Shown here piece after piece: positions 29,119 to 37,632 of a stretch of 64,000 bases of DNA. Positions within the stretch are counted from its first letter, which is position 1, and each line of letters starts with the position of its first letter. Under the pieces are notes generated by a model. That model was not told where the DNA came from and did no database searches. It saw nothing but the letters and a program-made list of their open reading frames with translations. Origin of the DNA: Azospirillum picis (GTDB taxonomy: Bacteria; Pseudomonadota; Alphaproteobacteria; Azospirillales; Azospirillaceae). The stretch is from NCBI RefSeq assembly GCF_017876115.1, contig NZ_JAGINO010000022.1:62001-126000 (forward strand), read 5' to 3'. A program made the translations under genes and the position numbers.

Positions 29119-29631
29119 AGATGCAGGCAGCGGACGCATGTCCTCGGGTCCTTTGTGCTCGACTGCCGGCCACCCGGATTTGAGCATCCACGGATGGACA
29201 CCCTGTCGCAACGGGTCGCTCATGACGGCAGGTGATTGGTTGTCGGGTCCATGCCCTCTTCCGCGGGCGGGAAAGGGAGCCGTATGGGATGCTCCTGCCC
29301 GGCTTGGTCATTGCCGGCGGCGCTTCGCCTTGACGATTGTGCGGCCCTGCATTGTCACTGGGACAGTGTAATTTCGGGCGTGTCGGGATTATCGGCCGGA
29401 ACGAAGCGGCCTTTTCAGTCCTTCCCTATCCTGCCCACGGGAATTTCCTCTGTGTTTTCAAGCCATTATGCCTCTCCTCCGTAGGACCCGCTCAACCATG
29501 TGGCCGAAAAGATACATCCGACATCGGGAATGTAATGGTGACAATATACGATTTGACCCTGACGATTGCGCCGTCATAATCACGATTGTCTCGATTGTTC
29601 GAGCAATGTGCGCCAGATGATGGAGGATCCG
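29119..29631. other. Intergenic region, no gene called
   Basis: About 500 bases without a credible gene. The right half (29330-29600) is clearly lower in GC than the flanks and may mark the right border of the acquired island and the promoter of the DUF1127 gene. A short CACTG-GGA-CAGTG inverted repeat lies near 29357. No insertion sequence ends or attachment site were found. Confidence 0.4.
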
Positions 29632-29919
29632 ATGCGCCACACCGACGTGACCCGCAGTTCCGGTTCGTACACGGCCGCCCGGCGTGCCGTTCCGGCCGTC
29701 GACCGCGTCATCCGCGTCCGGGAGGAGGCGCAAGGGGAGGCGAAGGCCGGCCTTGTCGGGCGCAGCGCCTGGTGGCTGTTCGAGCTGCTGTTCGCGACGC
29801 TGGAACGGCACAAACAGCGCCAGGCCCTGTCGGCGCTGGACGACCACCTGCTGAAGGACATCGGCATCAGCCGCGCCGAGGCCGAGCAGGAAGTCACCAA
29901 GCCCTTCTGGCGGGGATGA
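29632..29919 (+). CDS. DUF1127 domain protein
   Basis: The 95-residue product starts at the ATG behind GGAGG (eight bases). Its C-terminal half, RQALSALDDHLLKDIGISRAEAEQEVTKPFWR, is the DUF1127 motif, with an Arg-rich amphipathic helix and DIGISR. The N-terminal 45 residues are a variable, basic leader. Small DUF1127 proteins bind RNA or ribosomal components and affect phosphate and carbon metabolism in some alphaproteobacteria; here the role is not known. The next gene follows four bases downstream. Confidence 0.8.
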   Translation: MRHTDVTRSSGSYTAARRAVPAVDRVIRVREEAQGEAKAGLVGRSAWWLFELLFATLERHKQRQALSALDDHLLKDIGISRAEAEQEVTKPFWRG

Positions 29920-29923
29920 GACG

Positions 29924-30358
29924 ATGGCCGAGCAATCCCTTCCGCACTCCCTGCCGACCATCCAGTACGCCGTCGAGCCCGACCTGACCGCCGATGCCTT
30001 CATCGACGTCCTGGAGCGGTCCGGGCTGGCGGAGCGCCGGCCGGTCGGCGACCGCCCTCGGGTCGAGGCGATGCTGCGCAACGCCGGCCTGATCGTCACC
30101 GCCCGCGCCGACGGCGCGCTGGTCGGCGTCGCCCGCTCGGTCACCGACTTCGTCTATTGCTGCTACCTGTCCGACCTCGCCGTCGACCGCGCCCTCCAGG
30201 GGCGCGGCATCGGCAAGGAGCTGATGCGACGCACCCGCGACGCGATGGGGGAGGGCACGATGTGCCTCCTCCTGTCGGCCCCCAAGGCCGTCACCTTCTA
30301 CGAGCAGGCGGGAATGAAGCGGCACGAGCAGGCCTTCCTCTTCACCGACCTCGACTGA
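29924..30358 (+). CDS. GNAT family N-acetyltransferase
   Basis: The 144-residue protein shows the acetyl-CoA binding motif A in YLSDLAVDRALQGRGIGKELMRRTRD, with the Q/RxxGxG/A consensus as QGRGIG, and the FYEQAGMKRHEQAF end typical of the family. Substrate unknown. It is closely spaced with the DUF1127 gene (4 bases) and the PLP enzyme gene (17 bases), suggesting an operon. Confidence 0.85.
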   Translation: MAEQSLPHSLPTIQYAVEPDLTADAFIDVLERSGLAERRPVGDRPRVEAMLRNAGLIVTARADGALVGVARSVTDFVYCCYLSDLAVDRALQGRGIGKELMRRTRDAMGEGTMCLLLSAPKAVTFYEQAGMKRHEQAFLFTDLD

Positions 30359-30375
30359 CGCCGGAGCATCCCGCC

Positions 30376-31353
30376 ATGACCGACACCAGCGGCCTCGCCA
30401 TCTCCTACGCCGACGTGGCGTCGGCGGCGGAGCTGATCGCCGGCATCGCCCATCGCACGCCGGTTCTGACCAGCCGCACCGCCGACCAGCGGACCGGCGG
30501 CGAACTGTTCTTCAAGTGCGAGAATTTCCAGCGCACCGGCGCCTTCAAGATCCGCGGCGCCCACAACGCCATCGCCCGCTTCACCCCCGCCCAGCGGGCG
30601 GCCGGCGTCGTCGCCTATTCCTCGGGCAACCACGCCCAGGCGATCGCGCTGTCCGCCTCGGCGCTGGGGGTGCGCTCCACCATCGTGATGCCGCTGGACG
30701 CCCCGGCGGCCAAGCTGGAGGCGACGCGCGGCTACGGCGGCGAGGTGGTGCAGTACGACCGCTACGCCGAGCCGCCCGACGCCGCCGTCGCCCGCGTGCT
30801 GGAGGAGCGCGGCGGCACCGTCGTCCCGCCCTTCGACCATCCCCATGTGATGGCCGGGCAGGGCACCGTCGCCAAGGAGCTGATCGAGGAGGCGGGTCCG
30901 CTCGACCTGCTGCTGGTGCCGACCAGCGGCGGCGGGCTGCTGGCCGGCTGCGCCGTGGCGGCCAGGGCGCTCAGCCCCGGCTGCCGGGTGGTCGGCATCG
31001 AGCCGGAGGCCGGCAACGACGCCCAGCAGAGCCTGCGCAGCGGCGCCATCGTCCGCATCGAGCCGCCGAAGACCATCGCCGACGGCGCCCAGAGCCGCAG
31101 CGTCGGCCAACTGACCTTCCCGGTGATGCGGCGGCTGGTCGACGACATCGAAACGGTCAGCGATGCCGAGCTGGTGGAGGCCATGCGCTTCTTCGCCGGC
31201 CGGATGAAGATGCTGGTCGAGCCGACCGGCTGCCTCGCCGCCGCGGCGCTGCTGTCCGGCAGGATCGACGTGCGCGGCAAGCGCGTCGGCGTCGTCGTCA
31301 CCGGCGGCAACGTCGACCTCGTCCGCTTCGCAGCACTGGTCCAGGCGGCCTGA
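30376..31353 (+). CDS. Threonine/serine ammonia-lyase-like PLP enzyme (fold type II)
   Basis: The 325-residue protein has a single catalytic domain with no ACT module, unlike IlvA at 2530. The PLP lysine is in TGAFKIRGAHNAIARF, the cofactor loop is YSSGNHAQAIALSAS and the phosphate loop is TSGGGLLAGC. This fits catabolic threonine/serine dehydratases, serine racemases and threo-3-hydroxyaspartate ammonia-lyases; these cannot be separated by eye. It follows the GNAT gene and precedes a PhzF-type gene. Confidence 0.88.
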   Translation: MTDTSGLAISYADVASAAELIAGIAHRTPVLTSRTADQRTGGELFFKCENFQRTGAFKIRGAHNAIARFTPAQRAAGVVAYSSGNHAQAIALSASALGVRSTIVMPLDAPAAKLEATRGYGGEVVQYDRYAEPPDAAVARVLEERGGTVVPPFDHPHVMAGQGTVAKELIEEAGPLDLLLVPTSGGGLLAGCAVAARALSPGCRVVGIEPEAGNDAQQSLRSGAIVRIEPPKTIADGAQSRSVGQLTFPVMRRLVDDIETVSDAELVEAMRFFAGRMKMLVEPTGCLAAAALLSGRIDVRGKRVGVVVTGGNVDLVRFAALVQAA

Positions 31354-31392
31354 CCGCCGGCACCGTCACCCCCCTTCGAAGGAATCCTTCCC

Positions 31393-32184
31393 ATGCGCCT
31401 GCCCCTCTATCAGGTCGACGCCTTCACCGACCGTGTCTTCGCCGGCAACCCGGCGGCGGTCGTGCCGCTGGAGTCCTGGCTGCCGGACGCGCAGCTCCAG
31501 GCCATCGCGGCGGAGAACAACCTGTCGGAGACCGCCTATCTGGTCCGCAGCGGCGAAGGCTACGAGCTGCGCTGGTTCACCCCGGCGGTGGAGGTCGACC
31601 TGTGCGGCCACGCCACCCTGGCCAGCGCCTTCGTCATCTCCACCATCCTGGAGCCCGGCCGCGCGCATATCGAGTTCGCGACCCGGCAGGCCGGCGTCCT
31701 GACCGTCACCCGCGACGGCGACCGCTATACCCTGGACTTCCCCAGCCGCCCGGCGGCGCCGGCCGGCAGCCCCGACCCGGCACTCGTCCCGGCCCTCGGC
31801 GGCCCGGCCCCGGCGGCGGTGCTGCGCGGACGCGACTATCTGGTGGTGTATGACAGCGCCGACGCGGTGCGGGCGCTCACCCCCGACATGGCGGCAGTGG
31901 CCAAGCTCGACCTGTTCGCGGTCTGCGTCACGGCACCGGGGGAGGGCGGCGTCGACTTCGTCTCGCGCTTCTTCACCCCCGCCAAGGGCATCCCGGAGGA
32001 CCCGGTCACCGGCTCCGCCCACTGCATGTTGACGCCCTATTGGGCGGAACGGCTGGGCAAGACGGTGCTGACGGCCCGCCAGGTGTCCGCCCGCGGCGGC
32101 GACCTGCTGTGCGAACTGGCCGGCGACCGGGTGAGGATCGGCGGCCAGGCGGTGCTCTACCTGGAAGGCTCCATCCTGGTGTGA
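31393..32184 (+). CDS. PhzF family isomerase/epimerase
   Basis: The 263-residue protein begins MRLPLYQVDAFTDRVFAGNPAAVV, the PhzF family start. The catalytic glutamate is in NNLSETAYLV and the second-half motif GIPEDPVTGSAHCMLTPYWA is also characteristic. Members catalyse isomerisations like diaminopimelate epimerase-fold enzymes; the biological substrate of this branch is unknown. No phenazine genes are nearby. Confidence 0.88.
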   Translation: MRLPLYQVDAFTDRVFAGNPAAVVPLESWLPDAQLQAIAAENNLSETAYLVRSGEGYELRWFTPAVEVDLCGHATLASAFVISTILEPGRAHIEFATRQAGVLTVTRDGDRYTLDFPSRPAAPAGSPDPALVPALGGPAPAAVLRGRDYLVVYDSADAVRALTPDMAAVAKLDLFAVCVTAPGEGGVDFVSRFFTPAKGIPEDPVTGSAHCMLTPYWAERLGKTVLTARQVSARGGDLLCELAGDRVRIGGQAVLYLEGSILV

Positions 32185-32262
32185 GGCCGGGGCTCGCGGG
32201 GAGATGGCCACCGCGGATGTGGTTATCGGTGGGGGCGGCGGTCATCGCGATGGCCGCCGGTC

Positions 32263-32784
32263 TCACATGACCTTTTCGAACCGGAACGCCAGATCCTCGC
32301 CGGGCAGGCCGGACGGGCCGGGCGCATGCGGGTCCGGATGGCGTGCGCAGAAGAACTCGACGATGCTGAAGCCGCATTTGTTGACGTAGAAGTGGATGTT
32401 CCGCTTCTCGAAATACGGCGTGTGCGTCTGCCAGACCAGGGTGCGGGGAAACATCCGCTCGATCGCCCGCCAGGCCTTGAGGCCGACACCCCGCCCATGC
32501 TCCCCCGGCGACACGAAGAACAGGTCCAGCGAATTGCGCTGCGTGTCCTCGTCGATCGCCACCACGGCGCCGCCGACCCTTTGGCCGGCGCGCAGGATGT
32601 GCAGGACCACGGCGCCCGGCGCGGCGATGGCGCCGTCGAGGTCGCTGTCGGACGGAACCGGGCCGTCCGGGAGGCCGCCGAACTCCTCGATGACCGCCAC
32701 CGCGAAGGCGTGCTGGAGGTCCTTCTTGAAGGCCGGCAGGTCCCGCGGATCGGCCTCCGCAAGCGTAATCGGGATGTCCGGCAT
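32263..32784 (-). CDS. GNAT family N-acetyltransferase
   Basis: The 173-residue protein has the acetyltransferase motif as [26 protein letters not shown] and the C-terminal [14 protein letters not shown] stretch of GNAT enzymes. Its start ATG is at 32782-32784. The substrate is unknown. It lies alone on the minus strand between the PhzF gene and rpoH. Confidence 0.8.
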   Translation of the reverse strand: MPDIPITLAEADPRDLPAFKKDLQHAFAVAVIEEFGGLPDGPVPSDSDLDGAIAAPGAVVLHILRAGQRVGGAVVAIDEDTQRNSLDLFFVSPGEHGRGVGLKAWRAIERMFPRTLVWQTHTPYFEKRNIHFYVNKCGFSIVEFFCARHPDPHAPGPSGLPGEDLAFRFEKVM

Positions 32785-32839
32785 GATCCTGGGTCACGGC
32801 CCTGTTGTGGCGTCGCGAAGCGGGGCAGGGGAGCGGGGG

Positions 32840-32886
32840 CAGCGGAGCAGGGGAGGGGGCGGCGAAGCAGGGGAGGGGGCGGCGAA
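32840..32886. repeat. Short G-rich tandem repeat between a GNAT gene and rpoH
   Basis: The unit AGCAGGGGAGGGGGCGGCGA occurs twice head to tail, with a partial copy before it. It lies downstream of rpoH, on a purine-rich plus strand. It is a simple slippage repeat. Confidence 0.6.
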
Positions 32887-32918
32887 GCGCCGGCGGGTGG
32901 AGGCCGGCGGTGCCGGCC

Positions 32919-33809
32919 TTACGCCTCGGTCTCCATCTTCTGCTCGACCGCCGCCGCCTTGATCGCCTTCTGCAGCTTCTCGAAGGCGCGGACCTCGATC
33001 TGGCGGACGCGCTCGCGGCTGATGCCGTATTTCTGCGACAGGTCCTCCAGCGTCGTCGGCACCTCGCGCAGGCGGCGCTCGGTCAGGATGTCGCGCTCGC
33101 GGTCGTTCAGCGCCGTCATGGCGCCGGCCAGCAGCTTGCGCCGCTTGCCCAACTCCTCGCTGTCGGCCAGGGTGATTTCCTGGTTGGCGGTCTCGTCGAC
33201 CAGCCAGTCCTGCCATTCGCCCTCGCTGTCGGCGCGCAGCGGCGCGTTCAGCGAATGGTCGGGGCTGGCGAGGCGCCGGTTCATGTTGACGACGTCCTGT
33301 TCGGGGACGTCCAGCTTGGTGGCGATGGCGTTGACCTGCTCGGGCGACAGGTCGCCCTCCTCGATCGCCTGCATCTGGCCCTTCAGGCGGCGCAGGTTGA
33401 AGAACAGCTTCTTCTGGGCGGCGGTGGTGCCCATCTTCACCAGCGACCAGCTATGCAGGATGTATTCCTGGATCGCCGCGCGGATCCACCACATGGCGTA
33501 GGTCGCCAGCCGGAAGCCGCGGTCGGGGTCGAAGCGCTTGACCGCCTGCATCATGCCGACGTTGCCCTCGGAGATCAGCTCCGACAGCGGCAGGCCGTAG
33601 CCGCGGTAGCCCATGGCGATCTTGGCGACCAGCCGCAGGTGGCTGGTGACGAGCTGGTGGGCGGCGCCGGAATCCTCATGCTGCTGCCAGCGCTTGGCCA
33701 GCATGTATTCCTTCTGCGGCTCCAGCATGGGAAACTTGCGGATTTCCTGCAGGTAGCGCGTCAGGTTGCTCTCGGACCCGATCGCCGGAAGGTTGGATGC
33801 CGTCGCCAT
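32919..33809 (-). CDS. rpoH: RNA polymerase heat-shock sigma factor RpoH (sigma-32)
   Basis: The 296-residue product is full length. Region 2 includes HLRLVAKIAMGYRGYGLPLSELISEGNVGMMQAVKRFDP and the RLATYAMWWIRAAIQEYIL core; region 4 has ERDILTERRLREVPTTLEDLSQKYGISRERVRQIE. The QKKLFFNLRRLK box between regions 2 and 3 is the hallmark of RpoH. Alphaproteobacteria often carry two or more copies; this is one of them. Its promoter probably lies in the 160 bases before it. No obvious RNA thermometer was identified. Confidence 0.97.
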   Translation of the reverse strand: MATASNLPAIGSESNLTRYLQEIRKFPMLEPQKEYMLAKRWQQHEDSGAAHQLVTSHLRLVAKIAMGYRGYGLPLSELISEGNVGMMQAVKRFDPDRGFRLATYAMWWIRAAIQEYILHSWSLVKMGTTAAQKKLFFNLRRLKGQMQAIEEGDLSPEQVNAIATKLDVPEQDVVNMNRRLASPDHSLNAPLRADSEGEWQDWLVDETANQEITLADSEELGKRRKLLAGAMTALNDRERDILTERRLREVPTTLEDLSQKYGISRERVRQIEVRAFEKLQKAIKAAAVEQKMETEA

Positions 33810-33932
33810 GCCTCAAAACCCCTCTTCGACGGCCCACGTACCTGCAAAGGATCTGCATGTACGCCGCCGTTCTTCGCCGCGGGTTCCACAGGCCTCTCGC
33901 AGTGAGCCGCCCCGGGAACCTCGCCATTGGCT

Positions 33933-33957
33933 GGAAGTCTAACGAAGAAAGACTTCC
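33933..33957 (-). terminator. Hairpin downstream of rluD
   Basis: GGAAGTCT and AGACTTCC form a perfect 8-base stem with a 9-base loop, 13 bases past the rluD stop and upstream of the rpoH promoter region on the same strand. There is no T-tract. It probably separates the two genes. Confidence 0.5.
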
Positions 33958-33969
33958 CCGTGTACCGTT

Positions 33970-35016
33970 TTAACCCATCTCCAAGGTGACAATTAGTTCA
34001 TGAATATCCGCCGGGATTGGGGAGTGGAACGTCACGATCTCGCCGGTGCCCGGATGCCGGAATGTCAGTGCCGCGGCGTGCAGCGCCTGACGCGGAAACC
34101 CAACAAGCGGTCCGCGCGCCGGTTCCGGCAGCAGCGAGGCGAATTTGCCCCCCGGCCGCCCCGACCGGCCGCGGCCGTAGAGCGGGTCGCCGACCAGCGG
34201 ATGGCCGGCATGGGTCAGGTGGACGCGGATCTGGTGGGTGCGCCCGGTCTCCAGCACGCATTCGACCAGGGCCGCCGCCTGGCCGAAGCGCTGCAGCACG
34301 CGGTAGCGGGTGGCGGCCGGCTTCCCGCCGCCGGTGACCACCGCCATCTTCTTGCGGTCGGCGCTGCTGCGGCCGATGTTGCCCTCGATGCGGCCCTGCG
34401 CCGGGTTGGGCACGCCCCAGACCAGCGCCAGGTAGGTGCGGCTGAGGGTGCGGTCGGCGAACTGCTCGGTCAGGCCGTGGTGGGCGCGGTCGTTCTTCGC
34501 CACCACCATCAGGCCGCTGGTGTCCTTGTCCAGCCGGTGGACGATGCCGGGCCGCCTCACCCCGCCGATGCCGGACAGGCTGTCGCCGCAATGGGCGAGC
34601 AGGGCGTTGACCAGCGTGCCGTCCGGGTTGCCGGCGGCCGGATGCACCACCAGCCCGGCCGGCTTGTCGATCACCAGCACGTCGGCATCCTCGAAGACGA
34701 CGTCCAGCGGGATGTCCTGAGCCCGGGGCTCGGCCGGCTCGGCGGCGGGCACCCGCACCTCGTAGATCTGGCCGGGTTTGACCCTCACCGACGCGTCCGT
34801 TATCGTCCGCCCGTCGCAGCGCACGCAGCCCTGGTCGAGCAGGGCCCGCAGGCGCGAGCGCGACAGGTCCGGCAGCCCGGCGGCCAGCGCCTTGTCCAGG
34901 CGGTCGCCGGCGGCCGTATCGGGAATCCTGTAGGCCAGCGGCGAGGCGGCGGCGGGGGCATCCCCGAATTCGGGGAAGTCTTCGGGCAGCTCGTCTTCGG
35001 GCAGGTCGTCTGACAT
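33970..35016 (-). CDS. rluD: 23S rRNA pseudouridine synthase RluD
   Basis: The 348-residue protein starts with an acidic 30-residue leader, then an S4-like domain (DRLDKALAAGLPDLSRSRLRALLDQG) and the RluA-family catalytic domain with the invariant aspartate in HRLDKDTSGLMVVAK. The family motifs VVHPAAGNPDGTLVNALLAH and TGRTHQIRVHLTHAGHPLVGDPLYG are present. It makes pseudouridines in helix 69 of 23S rRNA. Its start faces a small membrane protein gene. Confidence 0.95.
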   Translation of the reverse strand: MSDDLPEDELPEDFPEFGDAPAAASPLAYRIPDTAAGDRLDKALAAGLPDLSRSRLRALLDQGCVRCDGRTITDASVRVKPGQIYEVRVPAAEPAEPRAQDIPLDVVFEDADVLVIDKPAGLVVHPAAGNPDGTLVNALLAHCGDSLSGIGGVRRPGIVHRLDKDTSGLMVVAKNDRAHHGLTEQFADRTLSRTYLALVWGVPNPAQGRIEGNIGRSSADRKKMAVVTGGGKPAATRYRVLQRFGQAAALVECVLETGRTHQIRVHLTHAGHPLVGDPLYGRGRSGRPGGKFASLLPEPARGPLVGFPRQALHAAALTFRHPGTGEIVTFHSPIPADIHELIVTLEMG

Positions 35017-35035
35017 CGGGCGTGCGTCGTCGCTG

Positions 35036-35401
35036 GTGCTGTTTCAATCGTCCGGGAGTGGACCCCAAACCGTGCAGATCCTCAAGGCACTCGTCGTCAT
35101 CATGGGCGTTCTGATCGTCGCCGGCTTCGCCTTCCTCGGCGTCGAGCTGTACAAGCGGATGTCGGATCCCTCCCGCTCCGTTTCCACGTCATCCGGCGAT
35201 GCCGACCGCACCGCCGCCGACCGCAACGCCGAGGTGACGCTCGACGTCCCGGCCGGCGCCCGCATCGGCGAGATGCTGGTGGTCGGCAACCGCGTCCTGT
35301 TCAAGGTGACGCTGCCGCAGGGGCCGGACCGCCTCTACCTGATGGACCCGCGCAACGGCGCCGTCACCGCCACCATCACCGCCGGCAAGCCCGCGCCCTG
35401 A
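35036..35401 (+). CDS. Small membrane-anchored protein (DUF6476-like)
   Basis: The frame gives 121 residues from a GTG at 35036; a GTG at 35072 is an equally likely start (109 residues). One transmembrane segment (LVVIMGVLIVAGFAFLGVELY) is followed by a soluble domain with DVPAGARIGEMLVVGNRVLFKVTLP and YLMDPRNGAV. This matches small alphaproteobacterial proteins commonly encoded back to back with rluD. Function unknown. Confidence 0.75.
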   Translation: MLFQSSGSGPQTVQILKALVVIMGVLIVAGFAFLGVELYKRMSDPSRSVSTSSGDADRTAADRNAEVTLDVPAGARIGEMLVVGNRVLFKVTLPQGPDRLYLMDPRNGAVTATITAGKPAP

Positions 35402-35462
35402 CCCCGCGCCCTGATCCCGCGCTGCGGCCCCTTACCCTGAGCCCTGACCAGGACCCCAGACC

Positions 35463-36497
35463 ATGCATGACTTCCGCAGCGACAACGTCGCCGGCGCCGC
35501 TCCCCAGGTGATGACGGCGCTGGCCGCCGCCGCGTCGGGCACCGCCTCGCCCTACGGCAACGATCCCTGGACCGCGCGGGTGACCGAGCGGCTCCGCGCC
35601 ATCTTCGAGACCGAGGTCGCGGTCTTCCCGGTCGCCACCGGCACCGCCGCCAACTCGCTGGCCCTGTCGGCGCTGACGCCGCCCTTCGGCGCCGTGCTGT
35701 GCCACCACGAGGCCCACATCACCACCGACGAATGCGGGGCGCCCGAGTTCTTCACCGGCGGCGCCAAGCTGGTGCCCTTGCCGGGCGATCACGGCAAGCT
35801 GGTGCCCGAAACGGTGACCGCCCATGTCGCCCGGGCGGGCGTCGGCGTCGTCCACCGCGTGCAGCCCGCCGTCCTCAGCCTGACCCAGGCGACCGAGGCC
35901 GGCACGGTCTACAGCCCGGCCGAACTGGCGGCGCTGGTGGAGGCCGCCCATGCCAACGGCATGGCGGTGCACATGGACGGCGCCCGCTTCGCCAACGCCG
36001 TCGCCCGGCTGGGCTGCGCCCCCGCCGACCTCACCTGGCGCGCCGGGGTCGACGTGCTGACGCTGGGCGGCACCAAGGGCGGCTGCCTCGCCGCCGAGGC
36101 GGTGGTGTTCTTCAACCCGGCGATGGCCGAGGATTTCGGCTATGGCCGCAAGCGGGCGGGCCATCTGGTTTCGAAGATGCGCTTCCTGTCGGCGCAGCTC
36201 GACGCCTGGCTGGCCGACGGGCTGTGGCTGCGGCTGGCCGCCCACGCCAACGCCATGGCCGACCGTCTGGCCGCCGGCCTGACGGCGCTGCCCGGCGTGA
36301 CGCTGGCCCACCCGGTGGAGGCCAACGAGCTGTTCGTCGGCCTGCCGGCGGCCTATGCCGAGGCGCTGGAGGCGGCCGGCTACGGCTTCTACCGCTGGGA
36401 CGACGGCACCGCGCGCTTCGTCACCGCCTTCGACACGCCGGCCGCGGTGGTCGACGGCCTGCTGGATATTTTGCAGGGGCTGAAAGAAAAGGCTTGA
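35463..36497 (+). CDS. ltaE: Low-specificity threonine aldolase
   Basis: The 344-residue fold-type I PLP enzyme has FRSDNVAGAAPQV near the N-terminus, VATGTAANSLAL for phosphate binding, the MDGARFANAV aspartate and the PLP lysine in TLGGTKGGCLAAEAV. It cleaves threonine or allo-threonine to glycine and acetaldehyde. It precedes the tRNA-Glu genes and is monocistronic. Confidence 0.92.
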   Translation: MHDFRSDNVAGAAPQVMTALAAAASGTASPYGNDPWTARVTERLRAIFETEVAVFPVATGTAANSLALSALTPPFGAVLCHHEAHITTDECGAPEFFTGGAKLVPLPGDHGKLVPETVTAHVARAGVGVVHRVQPAVLSLTQATEAGTVYSPAELAALVEAAHANGMAVHMDGARFANAVARLGCAPADLTWRAGVDVLTLGGTKGGCLAAEAVVFFNPAMAEDFGYGRKRAGHLVSKMRFLSAQLDAWLADGLWLRLAAHANAMADRLAAGLTALPGVTLAHPVEANELFVGLPAAYAEALEAAGYGFYRWDDGTARFVTAFDTPAAVVDGLLDILQGLKEKA

Positions 36498-36540
36498 TCG
36501 GCGGTCCGGCCTTCGATAGAAAGCCGCCCACGCCGATGAC

Positions 36541-36616
36541 GTCCCCTTCGTCTAGAGGCCTAGGACATCGCCCTCTCACGGCGGTAACAGGGGTTCGAAT
36601 CCCCTAGGGGACGCCA
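36541..36616 (+). tRNA. tRNA-Glu (CTC anticodon), first copy
   Basis: The 76-base gene includes an encoded CCA. The acceptor stem pairs GTCCCCT with AGGGGAC, the T-arm reads GGGGTTCGAATCCCC, and the anticodon loop CTCTCAC carries CTC, decoding GAG. It is identical to the copy at 36683. Confidence 0.97.
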
Positions 36617-36682
36617 ACCTTCCGGGTTGGGTCGAGCGACGGTGGCAGCCTCCGCCGTCGAAGTGCATCATCGGGACCAGAC

Positions 36683-36758
36683 GTCCCCTTCGTCTAGAGG
36701 CCTAGGACATCGCCCTCTCACGGCGGTAACAGGGGTTCGAATCCCCTAGGGGACGCCA
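36683..36758 (+). tRNA. tRNA-Glu (CTC anticodon), second copy
   Basis: This is an exact 76-base duplicate of the gene at 36541, after a 66-base spacer of unrelated sequence. The pair is probably transcribed together. A degenerate stretch follows it. Confidence 0.97.
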
Positions 36759-37189
36759 TCCACGCGCGACACAGTATACAGCGCGCGCCATTTCTCTCCC
36801 TCAGAGATCATTGCCGGAAGATCCGGTTTCGAGAATCTGCGCTGACCGTCTGCGCTGCTTTCGCCTGGTCATCTGGTCGTCAGGCGGGAGTGCGGCCGAC
36901 CGGCCCGGCAGGGTTTCCACCCTCTCCCAAGGCCCCGACTCTCCCAGTCGACGACATGCCTGCCGTTGGCAACTCCCCAACGACGAAGTCGGTCATCCCT
37001 TCATCCTGTTGATGAACAGGTTGCCGTCCTTGCCTCGGCGAGGCGTTCACCGTGCCGGGCATGAGGTTATCGGCGGCAACCGGCGACACCGGAACACGCC
37101 GTCAGGACAGGGGAGACACACCGGGAAGGGACGGCATGGCGCATGCGTCTTTCAGGGAACCCGCCTCCGTCCCTGCACAACCGCGTTGC
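36759..37189. other. Degenerate region after the tRNA genes, no intact gene called
   Basis: An open frame runs from 36811 to 37503 but its product is Arg/Pro/Gly-rich, has no recognisable family and covers a decayed antiporter fragment on the other strand. I read the region as non-coding remnant sequence next to a tRNA, a common site for integration and decay. Confidence 0.5.
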
Positions 37190-37270
37190 GTCGCCTGTTC
37201 TTCCTCGACGCGGCGGGCGTTGCCGATGATCCCGGAGCGGCGGAGGTCGGCGATGGCCCGGTGCGATCAG
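37190..37270 (-). pseudogene. Decayed duplicate of the antiporter 3' end
   Basis: The minus strand reads HRAIADLRRSGIIGNARRVEEE, which closely matches RRAIADLRRSGAIGDDAYRRVEEE near the C-terminus of the intact antiporter at 37633-39171, with a two-residue deletion. A stop codon lies in frame just upstream. The two DNA stretches, 37198-37265 and 37680-37750, are recognisably the same sequence. It is a short remnant of a duplicated or recombined antiporter gene. Confidence 0.7.
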
Positions 37271-37431
37271 AACTGATCCTCAAGAGGAATCGGCGCGGCA
37301 CGACCGCATCGAAACGCGGTCTGTCCGCGCATTCTGCGAGCGTAAACAATCCCGCTTTGTGCCACATCCGACCTTCAGTCGGGGCGGTGGAGTGGCCACC
37401 GCCCGCGCCGCTCTGGACGGAGGGAGCGAGG

Positions 37432-37503
37432 ATGAAGGAAAGCCTCACTCTCCTGATCCTTGTGCTGGAGATCGTCAAGCGGCTGCCTGACCTCTTCGGC
37501 TAA
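37432..37503 (+). CDS. Candidate 23-residue hydrophobic small protein
   Basis: The ATG at 37432 is preceded by GGAGG eight bases upstream, a good ribosome site, and opens a frame of 23 codons: MKESLTLLILVLEIVK, then RLPDLFG. It would make one short amphipathic or membrane helix. It could be a real small membrane peptide or chance; no family is recognised. Confidence 0.35.
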   Translation: MKESLTLLILVLEIVKRLPDLFG

Positions 37504-37632
37504 GGACCGGGCGGGCATGCCGGGGGTCGCATCCTCTGCACGCCTGCCCCGAAGATAGGCCGATGCCCGTCGCCCAACAACCGCCCCTGATGCTCGGCCA
37601 CCGATGTTCGCCTCCGGTTCACTCCCCGCGGT

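Noticed and set aside
30376-31353. Calling the second dehydratase a biosynthetic IlvA
   Set aside because: It lacks the ACT modules seen in the IlvA at 2530 and cannot be distinguished from serine racemase or hydroxyaspartate ammonia-lyase by eye.
36811-37503. A 230-residue open frame after the tRNA genes
   Set aside because: No family features and composition like random GC-rich DNA; a decayed antiporter fragment lies on the opposite strand. Only its final 23 codons are kept as a separate weak candidate.
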